Assembly: GCF_049446155.1 (NCBI RefSeq)
Contig: NZ_JBMSEE010000012.1
Location: forward strand, 86,630 to 150,629
Direction: 5' to 3'
Length of the DNA stretch: 64,000 bases
DNA from: Rivibacter sp049446155
GTDB lineage: Bacteria > Pseudomonadota > Gammaproteobacteria > Burkholderiales > Burkholderiaceae_C
The notes under the pieces are model-generated. The model worked only from the letters and a program-made list of their open reading frames with translations. It ran no database searches and was not told where the DNA came from. Positions 33,757 to 43,875 of this stretch are shown here, in pieces (position 1 is the stretch's first letter; every line of letters begins with the position of its first letter). Both the position numbers and the translations under genes were made by a program.

Positions 33757-34754
33757 GGCGTCCACAGCGCCAGCGCCTCGAGCGCGGCGCGCTGGTGCGC
33801 CTCGCCATGCGCCGGCGCGAGCTCGCGGCCCGGCAGTGCAAGGCCCCACGCCAGGCCCGCGCGCTCGGCCGCCAGCACCCAGGCCGCGAGTCGCGACAGG
33901 CGCGCCTCGGCCGGCAGTGCGCCGGTCGCGGTCCAGTCCAGCCACAGCTCGCTGCGCGCTGACGAGCGCGTGTCGCGCGCGATCAGCTCGCCGCCGGTGT
34001 CGAGCGCGCGCGCGGCCTTCTTCCAGACGACGAGCTTGAGTGGATCGCCGCGGCGCCACGCGCGCACGCCTTCGAACTCGCCGCCCTCGCTGCTGCGCAG
34101 CGTCGCCTGGCCGCCGCCCTGCGCGCGCACGGCGGGCAGGGGCGCGCCAGGTTGCTCGATGCGCGGATAGACGAGCAGCTCGGCGGCCGGGCGCCATTCG
34201 CTCCAGGCACGAAACAGCCCGAGCGGAAAGCGCGTCTCGATGCGCACGTCGGGCAGGCCCAGCCGGCCGCGCCGCGGCGCGGCCCACGCCAGCCGCGTGC
34301 TGGCCTGACCGCCGGGCGGCACGTCGACCCAGACCCAGGCGCGCGGCGCGACGTCGCGCAGCGCCAGGCCGATGCCATGGCGCCAGCGCGCCGACGCGCT
34401 GGCCAGCACCACCTCCAGCAACGCCGCATCGCCGGCATGTACCGCTGTTGGCTGGCGCAGGTGCAGCTCGAGTCCGCGCAGCGTGTTGTGCGTGACGTGC
34501 ATCGAGACGATGCCGCTGCCGGCGAGCAGGAAGGTCAGCAGGTAGCCCAGGCCGAGCTGGTAGTTGATCGACGCGAGCAGCAGCACCAGCAGCGTCAGCG
34601 CGTACATCCAGCCGGCGCGCGTGGGCAGGATGTAGACGTTGCGCTGGGTCAGCGCCAGCGCGTCGGTGCGCGGATGGCGCGCGTTCCACCAGGCGCGCCA
34701 GCGCGCGGCCAGCGGCGCCGGCAGGCCGAGGCCCGGAATGCTAGGTGAGGCCAT
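33753..34754 (-). CDS. DUF58 (VWA-like) protein
   Basis: A 333-residue protein with two hydrophobic helices (about 45-85) and a DUF58 domain containing the hallmark EFEGVRAWRRGDPLKLVVWKKAAR (about residues 225-248). DUF58 proteins are the constant partners of MoxR ATPases and TgpA-type proteins and resemble VWA domains lacking a full MIDAS site. The stop overlaps the start of the transglutaminase gene (ATGA). It starts 15 nt after moxR. Confidence 0.88.
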   Translation of the reverse strand: MASPSIPGLGLPAPLAARWRAWWNARHPRTDALALTQRNVYILPTRAGWMYALTLLVLLLASINYQLGLGYLLTFLLAGSGIVSMHVTHNTLRGLELHLRQPTAVHAGDAALLEVVLASASARWRHGIGLALRDVAPRAWVWVDVPPGGQASTRLAWAAPRRGRLGLPDVRIETRFPLGLFRAWSEWRPAAELLVYPRIEQPGAPLPAVRAQGGGQATLRSSEGGEFEGVRAWRRGDPLKLVVWKKAARALDTGGELIARDTRSSARSELWLDWTATGALPAEARLSRLAAWVLAAERAGLAWGLALPGRELAPAHGEAHQRAALEALALWTP

Positions 34755-34769
34755 GACCGCCTCAAAGCC

Positions 34770-35693
<924 letters not shown>

Positions 35694-35747
35694 GGCCGCG
35701 ACCATAGCCGATTCGTCCGCGACACGCGCTGCGAACAACAAGCACGC

Positions 35748-36689
35748 ATGGCCACTGCCTACTACACGCACGCCGCCTGTCGCGGCCACGACATGGGAGC
35801 CGGACATCCGGAGTGCCCGCAGCGGCTCGACGCGATCCGCGACCACCTCATCGCCACCGGCCTCGACATCGCGCTCGTCGAGCGCGACGCGCCACAGGCC
35901 GCGGAGTCGGACCTTCAGCTCGCGCACGACACGCTCTACGTCGCCGATCTGCGCGGCTTCATGGAGCAGGTCGACCGTCTCGGCCGCCCGCGCGCGCTCG
36001 ACCCCGATACCGTGGCCGCACCAGGCACCTGGACGGCCGCGCTGCACGCCGCCGGCGCCGCCGTGGCCGCGACCGACGCGGTGATCGACGGCGAGTTCGA
36101 GAACGCCTTCTGCGCGGTGCGCCCGCCCGGCCACCACGCCACGCGCCACGCGGCAATGGGCTTTTGCTTCTTCAACAACGTCGCGGTGGCGGCGCGCCAT
36201 GCGCTCGACGTGCGCGGGCTCGAGCGCGTGGCCATCGTCGACTTCGACGTGCATCACGGCAACGGCACCGAGGACATCATCGCCGGCGACGACCGCATGC
36301 TGATGGTGAGCTTCTTCCAGCATCCGCTGTATCCCAACAGCGGCAGCGAGCCGCTGGGGCCCAACATGCTCAACCTGCCGATCCCGCCCTACACCAAGGG
36401 GCCGGAGATCCGCGAACTGATCGACGCGCTGTGGATGCCGCGGCTGGAAGCGTTCCAGCCGCAGATGCTGTTCATCTCGGCCGGCTTCGACGCCCACCGC
36501 GAGGACGACCTCGCGCAGCTCGGCCTCGTCGAGGCGGACTACGCCTGGATCACGCGCCGCCTGGTCGACTTCGCCGAGCGCCATTGCGAGGGTCGCATCG
36601 TGTCGTGCCTCGAGGGCGGCTACAACCTCGGCGCGCTGGCGCGCAGCGTCGCGAGCCACCTGCGCGCGCTGGCCGGCCTGCCGACCTGA
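35748..36689 (+). CDS. Histone-deacetylase-family amidohydrolase
   Basis: A 313-residue zinc enzyme of the class II HDAC-like/acetylpolyamine amidohydrolase family. Active-site motifs RPPGHHATRHAAMGFCFFNNVA and DFDVHHGNG (zinc ligands) and the C-terminal CLEGGYNL are intact. In bacteria these remove acetyl groups from small molecules or proteins; the real substrate is unknown. The start was set at 35748 (MATAYYTHAAC), where family similarity begins. It is 22 nt upstream of an MscS-type gene, probably one transcript. Confidence 0.9.
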   Translation: MATAYYTHAACRGHDMGAGHPECPQRLDAIRDHLIATGLDIALVERDAPQAAESDLQLAHDTLYVADLRGFMEQVDRLGRPRALDPDTVAAPGTWTAALHAAGAAVAATDAVIDGEFENAFCAVRPPGHHATRHAAMGFCFFNNVAVAARHALDVRGLERVAIVDFDVHHGNGTEDIIAGDDRMLMVSFFQHPLYPNSGSEPLGPNMLNLPIPPYTKGPEIRELIDALWMPRLEAFQPQMLFISAGFDAHREDDLAQLGLVEADYAWITRRLVDFAERHCEGRIVSCLEGGYNLGALARSVASHLRALAGLPT

Positions 36690-36711
36690 ATTCCGTTCCC
36701 CCGTTCGCTCG

Positions 36712-38046
36712 ATGAAAGACCTGCAGACGCCGGCCTTCGCGCCGGCCAATTTCGAGCAGCTGCTCGCGTCGCTGACCACGGTGCACGCGCTCGTGCAGCT
36801 CGCCGTGGTGCTGGGCTGCCTGCTGCTGGCGTGGCTGGTCGGCTGGACAGTGCGGCGCTCGACGCCGCAGGCTTCGCACCAGGCCAGCTCGGTGCTGCTC
36901 GGCCGTCACGTGATCGACGGTGCGCTGTTTCCGATCCTCGCGCTGCTGTTCGCGGTGCTGGCGCGCCGGCTGGCATTTGCCGGCGCAGCCGACGTCACGG
37001 TGTTGCGGCTGGCGATCCCGCTGCTGTTTGCGCTGGCGGTGATCCGCGTCGCGGTGCGCGTGCTGCGCGCCGCGCTGCCGAGCTCGAGCTTCGTCAAGCT
37101 CGTCGAGCGCACGCTGTCGTGGCTGGTGTGGGGCGGCATGGTGCTGTGGGTCACCGGCCTGCTGCCGCTGATCCAGGACGAGCTCGGCGACGTGTCGTGG
37201 AAGGTCGGCGCCGCGCGCATCACGCTGCGCAGCCTGGTCGAGGGTGCGATCAACGCGACCGTGGTGCTGGTGCTGGCGTTGTGGCTGTCGTCGGCCATCG
37301 AGGCCAAGCTGCTGCGCAGTGCCACCGGCGCCAGCCTGTCGGGCCGCAAGATCGCGGTCAATGCGGTGCGCGCGTTGCTGCTGTTGGTGGGCCTGCTGGT
37401 CGCGCTGTCGGCCGCCGGCATCGACCTCACGGCCTTGTCGGTGCTCGGCGGCGCGGTCGGCGTGGGCATCGGCTTCGGCCTGCAGAAGCTCGCCAGCAAC
37501 TACGTCAGCGGCTTCGTGATCCTGGCCGAGCGCAGCGTGCGCATCGGCGACCTGGTCAAGGTCGACGGCTTCGAGGGGCGCGTGATCGACATCAACACGC
37601 GCTACACCGTGATCCGCGCCAGCAACGGCCGCGAGTCCATCGTGCCCAACGAGATGCTGATCACGCAGCGAGTCGAGAACGCCTCGTCGCTGTACGAGCC
37701 GTCGGTGATGCTCTCGACCGTGGTGCAGGTGGCCTACGGCACCGACGTCGTCGCTCTGCGGCCAAAGCTGCTGGCCGCGTTCGAGCAGATCGCGCGCGTC
37801 ATGAAAGACCCGGACCTCGCGCCCGCCGTGCATCTGACCAGCTTCGCGTCCGACGGGCTCGAGCTCACCGTGTGGTTCTGGATCGCCGATCCGCTGAACG
37901 GGCAGAGCAACGTGCGCTCGGAGGTCAATCTGGCCATCCTCGAGGTGCTCGGCCGCGAGGGCATCGAGATCCCGTTCCCGCAACGCGTGATGCGCTATGT
38001 GGGCACGCCGCCCGCGGCCGCGGGCGCCGAGGCCGCGGCCGACTGA
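36712..38046 (+). CDS. MscS-family mechanosensitive ion channel
   Basis: A 444-residue membrane protein with five or six hydrophobic helices. The last is the pore helix (AVGVGIGFGLQKLASNYVSGFVI, about residues 245-267), followed by the soluble beta domain (VDGFEGRVIDINTRYTVIRASNGRESIVPN) that marks the MscS family. It releases solutes upon osmotic downshock. The longer N-terminus than E. coli MscS (286) is typical of YbdG/YnaI-like members. The last 52 bp overlap the end of the convergent histidine kinase gene on the other strand. Confidence 0.9.
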   Translation: MKDLQTPAFAPANFEQLLASLTTVHALVQLAVVLGCLLLAWLVGWTVRRSTPQASHQASSVLLGRHVIDGALFPILALLFAVLARRLAFAGAADVTVLRLAIPLLFALAVIRVAVRVLRAALPSSSFVKLVERTLSWLVWGGMVLWVTGLLPLIQDELGDVSWKVGAARITLRSLVEGAINATVVLVLALWLSSAIEAKLLRSATGASLSGRKIAVNAVRALLLLVGLLVALSAAGIDLTALSVLGGAVGVGIGFGLQKLASNYVSGFVILAERSVRIGDLVKVDGFEGRVIDINTRYTVIRASNGRESIVPNEMLITQRVENASSLYEPSVMLSTVVQVAYGTDVVALRPKLLAAFEQIARVMKDPDLAPAVHLTSFASDGLELTVWFWIADPLNGQSNVRSEVNLAILEVLGREGIEIPFPQRVMRYVGTPPAAAGAEAAAD

Positions 38047-40325
38047 GCACCGCCGGCCGCGGGCCGGCCGCCGTCCGACGGCGCCGACCAGCGCGGCACG
38101 CGCACGACGCAGCCGATGCCGTGCGGCTGCAGCTGCTGCCAGCGCACCTCGCCGCCGAGCTGCTTGACGCGCTTGCGGATGCCGCCCAAGCCCAGGCCGT
38201 GCGACCAGTCCTGGGGCCGCTCGCCGCGCCCGTCGTCGCTGACCGCCAGCGTCAACGCGCCGGCGTCGAGCGTGAAATTCACTTCGACGCGGCTGCACTG
38301 CGCGTGGGTGATGGCGTTGCTCAGCAGCTCGCGCAGCACGCGCGTCAGTGCGGACCACTGCACCACGCTGAGGTCGAGTTCGCCGTCGAGCTGCGCATCC
38401 CACGACAAGGCGATCTGGGCCACTCCCAAGCGCTGCGTCGCGTCGGCCTTCCACTCGGCCAGGGCGTGCGAGAGCCGGTGACCGCCGACGGCCAGGCCGC
38501 GCGTCAGCGTCTTGAGGTCTTGCAGCGTGTGGCGGATGTAGTCCTCCTGCTCGGGGCTGGCGGCCTGGTACATCAGGGTGAGCAGCCGCGCGCCGATGTC
38601 GTCGTGCAGATCCTGCGCGATGCGGCTGCGCTCCTCGCTGCGCCCGCGCTCGACGGCCTGGTCGTAGGCGACGGCGCGCCGCAGCTGGTCGACGATGCGC
38701 TCGGCCAGGCGGGCGTCCTCCTCTGTAAACAGGCGCCGGCCGTGGTGCGAGTAGCGCAGCACCAGCGTCTGCTCGGCGCGGCCGCTCGGCCGCGAGAGAT
38801 CGGGCACCGGCACCAGCAGCGTGGAGCCGTCGCGGCTGACGCGGGCATGCGCGCTGCCGCGCGCTGCGACCGTGGCCTCCAGCGGCTCGAACAGCTCGCG
38901 CATCAGGCCCAGCAACTGCGCGCCTGCGGTGCGCGGATGCCGCTCGACGTTGCGCACGATGCGGTACAGCCGTTCGAACAGCCGCTCCATCGTGATCACG
39001 CTGGTGCCGCGCAGCTGGTTCACGAGCCAGGTCCGCCCGGCGATGTAGACGCCCAGCGAGAGGAACAGCGACAGGGCGATCGACACCGTCTGGCCGATCG
39101 AGAACAGGGAGATGAACAGCAGGTCCAGCGAGGTCGCGACCGTGCTCACGCCGGCCAGCAGCGCGAACTCGCGCATCACCTGCTGCGACTTCGCGAGGAA
39201 GGGCATCAGCAGCATCAGCGAGGCGAGGAACACCACCCACACCATCGAGCCGACGCTGGCGATCTGCTGCTGCAGGCCCGGCTCCTGAGCCGCCGCGACG
39301 CCCAGCGTGAGCAGCGTCCAGGTGCCCACCGTCGCGACCCCGAAGCGGCGCAGCACCATCGCGAACGGGTGCGGCTCGATGCGGTGCGACCAGCCGAGCA
39401 CCGCGATCGCCGCGATGCCCAGCACGGCGCCGGCGAGCTGGGTCCACCACCAGGCCTGCGACAGCTGCTGCCGTAGCAATGCAAGCGCGATGAGAATGGC
39501 CACGCTCCAGCCGGCGACCGCGATGGCGCGCGCGCTCGGCACGCGCAGCGGATGCACCGCGGTGGCATGCAGCAAGGCCGCGGCGGTGAGCAGGTCGAAG
39601 ACGGTGCGCGCCGGTGCGTCGGCCGCCGCCCACGACAGCGCGACGGCCAGGCCCGGCGTCGCCTGCGCCGCGATGTAGACGAGGTTTCCGCACTGCGCCA
39701 GCGCCATCGCCGCGAACAGGCCATTGCGCAGCCCGGGCTGGGCGAACAGCACGACCAGTGCGACCAGGTAGAGCACCAGTGCCAGCGCGGCGACCAGCCA
39801 GTACAGCGGCCCGAGGCCGCCGATGCCCAGCGGCGCGAGCTGGAGCTCCACGGTGCGGCCATCGGCGAAGTAGAGCTGGACGGTGCGCGCAGCCATGACC
39901 TCGTGAAGCCGCCGCTGCTGCTCGACGAAGCGCTGGCGGTCGGCATCGCGCGTGAGCCAGCGCGCCGAGCGCGCCAGCACCAGCGAGTCGATGAAGTGCA
40001 CCTGCGCGTCGCCGCCGCCGATGGCGGTGAGCGTCTCGCCCTCGAACGTGCGCAGCCGCGCGTCATCGGCAGCGGCGAGTTCGAGCTGACCGCCGGCGCC
40101 GGCCCGCCACGCGGCGCCGAGCGCCGGCTGATGGGCGAGCTCGCGCGTCAGCAGGAACAGCGCAAGGCAGCCGAACAGCGCGGCGACCAGCAGGCCGCGC
40201 AGGCGCCAGCCGATCCAGCCGGGATGGCGCAGCCGCTTCGGCACCCACTGCTCGAGCACGCGCGAATCGAGCGACGCGCCGAAGCCCGAGGAGGCCTCGG
40301 CATCGGGGCTGTCCGTGGAGGCCAT
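37995..40325 (-). CDS. Multi-helix sensor histidine kinase (HisKA_3 / NarL-type)
   Basis: A 776-residue sensor. One helix (about 47-63) and an extracytoplasmic domain of about 110 residues are followed by seven or so hydrophobic helices (about 170-430), then a GAF-like linker, the phosphorylation motif RIAQDLHDDIGARLL with His near residue 574, and a HATPase_c domain (N box LRELLSNAITHA, G box DDGRGE, GLGLGGI). It is paired with the LuxR-type regulator just upstream. The signal is unknown. Its C-terminal end is Ala/Gly-rich and lies antisense to the mscS 3' end. Confidence 0.9.
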   Translation of the reverse strand: MASTDSPDAEASSGFGASLDSRVLEQWVPKRLRHPGWIGWRLRGLLVAALFGCLALFLLTRELAHQPALGAAWRAGAGGQLELAAADDARLRTFEGETLTAIGGGDAQVHFIDSLVLARSARWLTRDADRQRFVEQQRRLHEVMAARTVQLYFADGRTVELQLAPLGIGGLGPLYWLVAALALVLYLVALVVLFAQPGLRNGLFAAMALAQCGNLVYIAAQATPGLAVALSWAAADAPARTVFDLLTAAALLHATAVHPLRVPSARAIAVAGWSVAILIALALLRQQLSQAWWWTQLAGAVLGIAAIAVLGWSHRIEPHPFAMVLRRFGVATVGTWTLLTLGVAAAQEPGLQQQIASVGSMVWVVFLASLMLLMPFLAKSQQVMREFALLAGVSTVATSLDLLFISLFSIGQTVSIALSLFLSLGVYIAGRTWLVNQLRGTSVITMERLFERLYRIVRNVERHPRTAGAQLLGLMRELFEPLEATVAARGSAHARVSRDGSTLLVPVPDLSRPSGRAEQTLVLRYSHHGRRLFTEEDARLAERIVDQLRRAVAYDQAVERGRSEERSRIAQDLHDDIGARLLTLMYQAASPEQEDYIRHTLQDLKTLTRGLAVGGHRLSHALAEWKADATQRLGVAQIALSWDAQLDGELDLSVVQWSALTRVLRELLSNAITHAQCSRVEVNFTLDAGALTLAVSDDGRGERPQDWSHGLGLGGIRKRVKQLGGEVRWQQLQPHGIGCVVRVPRWSAPSDGGRPAAGGAQSAAASAPAAAGGVPT

Positions 40326-40362
40326 CGGGCCCTCGTTGCCGGTGCGGCGCGCGCTCAGCGGC

Positions 40363-41115
40363 TCACACCAGCCCCTGCTTGCTGGCCAGCACCGCGGCTT
40401 CGGCGCGGCTGGAGACGTTGAGCTTGCGGTAGATCGCCTTGATGTGGTCGTTGACGGTGAACCACTTGATGCCCATCAGGCCGGCGATCTCCTTGATCGT
40501 GAAGCCCTTGCTGAGGTAGGTGAGGACCTCGCTCTCGCGCGTGGTCAGGCGCCCGAAGTCGGGGTCGGGTGCGAGCGGTGCGGGCTGCGTGCGCGGGCCC
40601 AGCGTGGGCTGGAAGTCGCCGGGGGCCGGCGCGTCGCGCAACGGCACCGGGCCGGTGGCGCCGTCGCCCTGGCGAAAGTGGCCGAGCAGGCGCCGCGCGA
40701 TGGCCGGCGACAGCGGCGGCTGGCCGCGCACGATCTTCTGCAGCTCCTCGACCAGCACCTCGAAGCGGTCTTCCTTGAGCAGGTAGCCGTCGGCGCCGCA
40801 TTGCAGCGCGGGAAACAGGTGCTCGTCGTCCGAGTACAGCGTGGTGACGATCTTGGTGGCCGGGTGCTGGGCGAGATCGGTCAGCAGCTCCAGGCCGGTG
40901 CCGTCGGGCAGCTCGAGATCGACGAGGATCAGCTTGAACGGCTCGGCGCTCGCGCCCGGCGGCGGCGTGCCGGCCAGTCCCAGCCAGCGGCGCGCGCTCT
41001 CGAGATCGCCGGCCTCGGCGACGCCGGTGACGTCGGAAAAACTCTCCCGCACGACGCGCGCAAGGAAGGCGCGCGCCACGGGGTTGTCTTCCAGGATCAG
41101 CACTCTGACGGCCAT
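40363..41115 (-). CDS. LuxR/NarL-type response regulator
   Basis: A 250-residue regulator. The receiver has acidic pair Glu9-Asp10, phospho-acceptor Asp66 (ILVDLELPDG), Thr in TTLYSDDE, and Lys in YLLKEDRF. A Pro-rich linker of about 50 residues precedes the LuxR helix-turn-helix (LTTRESEVLTYLSKGFTIKEIAGLMGI...TVNDHIKAIYRKLNV). It is transcribed before the histidine kinase (37-nt gap), so the two form an operon. Targets are unknown. Confidence 0.92.
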   Translation of the reverse strand: MAVRVLILEDNPVARAFLARVVRESFSDVTGVAEAGDLESARRWLGLAGTPPPGASAEPFKLILVDLELPDGTGLELLTDLAQHPATKIVTTLYSDDEHLFPALQCGADGYLLKEDRFEVLVEELQKIVRGQPPLSPAIARRLLGHFRQGDGATGPVPLRDAPAPGDFQPTLGPRTQPAPLAPDPDFGRLTTRESEVLTYLSKGFTIKEIAGLMGIKWFTVNDHIKAIYRKLNVSSRAEAAVLASKQGLV

Positions 41116-41232
41116 GCGCAGGGTCTCCAGGTCGCGCCGGCCGGCAAGGAAGCACCCGTTCGCCGACCTCGCGACGGAGGATAGCGCCCGCGGGCACCGC
41201 TTGACACCGCGGGCAGCCCCGCGATCTCGTGA

Positions 41233-42210
41233 TCAGTGGTTAACGAGCACCAGCTTGCCCTTGACCGCGCGAGCGGCCATCAGCGCGAAGGCCTCGGGCA
41301 GCGCGGTCATCGCGAGCTTGTGCTCGATGACCGGCTTGATCTTGCCTTGCGCGTACCAGGCGGCCAGCTCGGCCAGCGCCTTTGCGTTGTTCTTCGGCTC
41401 GCGCTTGGCGAACTCGCCCCAGAACACGCCGACGATCGACGCGCCCTTGAGCAGCGCCAGGTTCAACGGAAGCGAGGGGATGGAGCCGCCGGCGAAGCCG
41501 ATCACGAGGTAGCGGCCGCGCCAGGCGATCGAGCGGAACACCGGCTCGGCAAGCTCGCCGCCGACCGGGTCGTAGACCACGTCGGGGCCCTTGCCGTCGG
41601 TGGCGGCCTTGATCTTCTCTCGCAGGTCGCCCTCGCCGTAGTTGATCGTCGCGTCGGCGCCGAGCGTGCGGCACAGCGCGCACTTCTCGTCAGTCGAGGC
41701 GGCGGCGATCACGCGCGCGCCGACCGCCTTGGCGATCTGGATCGCCGCGGTGCCGACGCCGCCGGCCGCACCGAGGATCAGCACCGTCTCGCCGGCTCTG
41801 AGCTGGGCGCGGTCGACCAGCGCGTGGTGCGTGGTGCCGTAGGTGCACAGGAACGCGGCGGCATCCTCGAACTTGAAGCCGGGCGGCAGCGGCATTGCGA
41901 GCTGCGCGTTCACGCAGGCATGCGTACCGAAGCCGCCGAGGCCACCGAACGAGGCGACGGCCATGCCGGGGCTCAGGTGCGTGACGCCTTCGCCGACCGC
42001 ATCGACCACGCCAGCGAACTCCGAGCCCGGCACGAAGGGCAGCGGCGGCTTGAACTGGTACTTGTTCTGCACGATCAGCAGGTCGGGGAAGTTCAGGCTC
42101 GCGGCCTTGATCGCCACGCGCACCTCGCCCGGTTTCGGTTCGGGCAGCGGCAGCTTCTTCCACTGCAGCGCGTCGGGGCCGGTCGGCTGTTCGCAGAGCC
42201 AAGCATGCAT
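41233..42210 (-). CDS. NADPH:quinone oxidoreductase-type MDR protein
   Basis: A 325-residue zinc-independent medium-chain dehydrogenase/reductase. The N-terminal GroES-like domain (KPGEVRVAIKAASLNFPDLLI) lacks the zinc-binding cysteines. The Rossmann motif is ILGAAGGVGTAAIQIAKAVGA (about residues 143-163), and VVYDPVGGELAEP is the family follow-up. It probably reduces quinones or enones with NADPH. It is single, divergent from surE, and separated by 117 bp from the two-component genes. Confidence 0.88.
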   Translation of the reverse strand: MHAWLCEQPTGPDALQWKKLPLPEPKPGEVRVAIKAASLNFPDLLIVQNKYQFKPPLPFVPGSEFAGVVDAVGEGVTHLSPGMAVASFGGLGGFGTHACVNAQLAMPLPPGFKFEDAAAFLCTYGTTHHALVDRAQLRAGETVLILGAAGGVGTAAIQIAKAVGARVIAAASTDEKCALCRTLGADATINYGEGDLREKIKAATDGKGPDVVYDPVGGELAEPVFRSIAWRGRYLVIGFAGGSIPSLPLNLALLKGASIVGVFWGEFAKREPKNNAKALAELAAWYAQGKIKPVIEHKLAMTALPEAFALMAARAVKGKLVLVNH

Positions 42211-42304
42211 GGCGGTCTCCTCGTTCTCGGTGGTCCGGTGCGGCGGCCGATCATAGGCACGGCCCGCGCGAGCAGGCGTCGCCGTGGTGACGCCGCGGCT
42301 TTCC

Positions 42305-42310
42305 TACAAT
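42305..42310 (+). promoter_or_regulatory. -10 element very close to surE
   Basis: TACAAT ends 7 nt before the surE ATG, so a transcript starting at the normal distance would begin at or next to the ATG. There is no Shine-Dalgarno between them. Either the mRNA is leaderless or another promoter is used. Confidence 0.4.
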
Positions 42311-42317
42311 CGGTTGC

Positions 42318-43064
42318 ATGCGCATCCTGGTCGCCAACGACGATGGTTATCTCGCGCCCGGCCTTGCTGCGCTGGCCGAGGTGTGCCGCACGTTCGGCGA
42401 GGTCGACGTGGTCGCTCCCGAGCAGAACGCCAGCGGAACCTCCAACGCCTTGACGCTGCGCCGACCGCTGTCGGTCTGGACGGCGGCCAGCGGCTTTCGC
42501 GTCGTCAACGGCACGCCCTCGGACTGCGTGCACGTCGCGCTGACCGGCCTGCTCGAACAGCGGCCGGACCTCGTGGTCTCGGGCATCAACAACGGCGCCA
42601 ACATGGGCGACGACACGCTGTACTCGGGCACGGTCGCCGCGGCGATGGAGGGCTTTCTCTCGGGCATTCCGTCGATCGCGTTCTCGCTGGCCGAGAAGGG
42701 CTGGACGCATCTCGACAGCGCCGCGCGCGTGGCGCGCGAGACGATCGAACGCGTGCTTGCCGCGCCACCGGCGGCCGGACCGTGGCTGCTCAACGTCAAC
42801 GTGCCGGCCGACCGGCCCTTCGACGCGATCGGCGGCTGGCGGCTCACCCGCCTGGGCCGTCGCCATGCCAGCGAACCGGTGGTTCGCCAGATCAATCCGC
42901 GCGGCGAGGCGATCTACTGGATCGGCGCGGCCGGCGACGCGCGCGAGGCCGGCGAGGGCACCGATTTCCACGCGGTGGCCAGCGGCTTCGTGTCGGTCAC
43001 GCCGCTCCAGGTCGATCTCACCGACCACGCGGCGCTGCCGCAGTGGCGGCAATGGCTGGCATGA
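42318..43064 (+). CDS. surE: 5'/3'-nucleotidase SurE
   Basis: A 248-residue metal-dependent nucleotidase/exopolyphosphatase. The N-terminal NDDGY motif (residues 7-11) and VVSGINNGANMGDDTLYSGTV hold the metal-binding Asp, Ser and Asn residues. It dephosphorylates nucleoside monophosphates in stationary phase. It is the first gene of the conserved surE-pcm-nlpD-rpoS run, and its stop overlaps pcm by 4 nt (ATGA). Confidence 0.95.
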   Translation: MRILVANDDGYLAPGLAALAEVCRTFGEVDVVAPEQNASGTSNALTLRRPLSVWTAASGFRVVNGTPSDCVHVALTGLLEQRPDLVVSGINNGANMGDDTLYSGTVAAAMEGFLSGIPSIAFSLAEKGWTHLDSAARVARETIERVLAAPPAAGPWLLNVNVPADRPFDAIGGWRLTRLGRRHASEPVVRQINPRGEAIYWIGAAGDAREAGEGTDFHAVASGFVSVTPLQVDLTDHAALPQWRQWLA

Positions 43065-43855
43065 CCGAGAAGCGCAAGTTCCCGTTGCCGCTGGGCCGGG
43101 TGCAGCCGACGAATGCGGCGCCGAAGCCCGTGCTGCGTCCGCAGCGCCCGCTGCAGGACGCGGCGCGCGACCGCGCGCGGGCGCAGTCGCCCAGCGGGCT
43201 CGGCCTCGATTCGGAGCATGTGCGCGCGCGCATGGTCGAGCGCCTGCGCCGCGATGGCCTGGCCGACGCTCGCGTGATCGCGGCGCTGCAGGCGGTGCCG
43301 CGCCATGCCTTCGTCGACAGCGCGCTGGTGCAGCAGGCCTACGAGGACACGAGCCTGCCAATTGGCCTGGGCCAGACGATCTCCAAGCCCTCGGTCGTTG
43401 CGCGCATGCTCGAGCTGATGCTGGCGGTGCAGCCGCCGCTCGCGCGAGCGCGCGTGCTCGAGATCGGCACCGGCTGCGGCTACCAGGCCGCGGTGATCGC
43501 GCAGTTCGCGCGCAGCGTGGTGTCGATCGAGCGGCTCAAGCCGCTGCACGACAAGGCGCGTGCCAACCTCGCGCCGCTGGCGCTGTCGAATCTTCGCCTG
43601 GTCTATGGCGACGGGCGCATCGGGCACGCGCCGAACGCGCCTTACGACGGCATCGTCTCGGCCGCCGGCGGCGCCGATCTGCCGTCGGCCTGGCTCGATC
43701 AGCTGGCCCCGGGCGGACGCCTCGTCGCGCCGATGGCCGATGCGCGCGGCGCGGGGCAGGTGCTCGTGGTCGTCGACCGGCTGGCCGACGGCACGCTGCG
43801 CCGTTCCATTCACGAGGCGGTCCGATTCGTCCCCCTAGAATCCGGACTCGCCTAA
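43061..43855 (+). CDS. pcm: Protein-L-isoaspartate O-methyltransferase
   Basis: A 264-residue SAM-dependent methyltransferase that repairs isoaspartyl residues in aged proteins. SAM motif EIGTGCGYQAAV, substrate motif DTSLPIGLGQTISKP, and SAAGGADLPSAWL are intact. The 55-residue N-terminal extension (Pro/Gln/Arg-rich) compared with E. coli Pcm (208) is common in Burkholderiales. The start at 43061 overlaps the surE stop; an ATG at 43052 would add three residues. It lies 20 nt before nlpD. Confidence 0.94.
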   Translation: MTEKRKFPLPLGRVQPTNAAPKPVLRPQRPLQDAARDRARAQSPSGLGLDSEHVRARMVERLRRDGLADARVIAALQAVPRHAFVDSALVQQAYEDTSLPIGLGQTISKPSVVARMLELMLAVQPPLARARVLEIGTGCGYQAAVIAQFARSVVSIERLKPLHDKARANLAPLALSNLRLVYGDGRIGHAPNAPYDGIVSAAGGADLPSAWLDQLAPGGRLVAPMADARGAGQVLVVVDRLADGTLRRSIHEAVRFVPLESGLA

Positions 43856-43875
43856 TTTGCCCGTTCGGGCACGCT

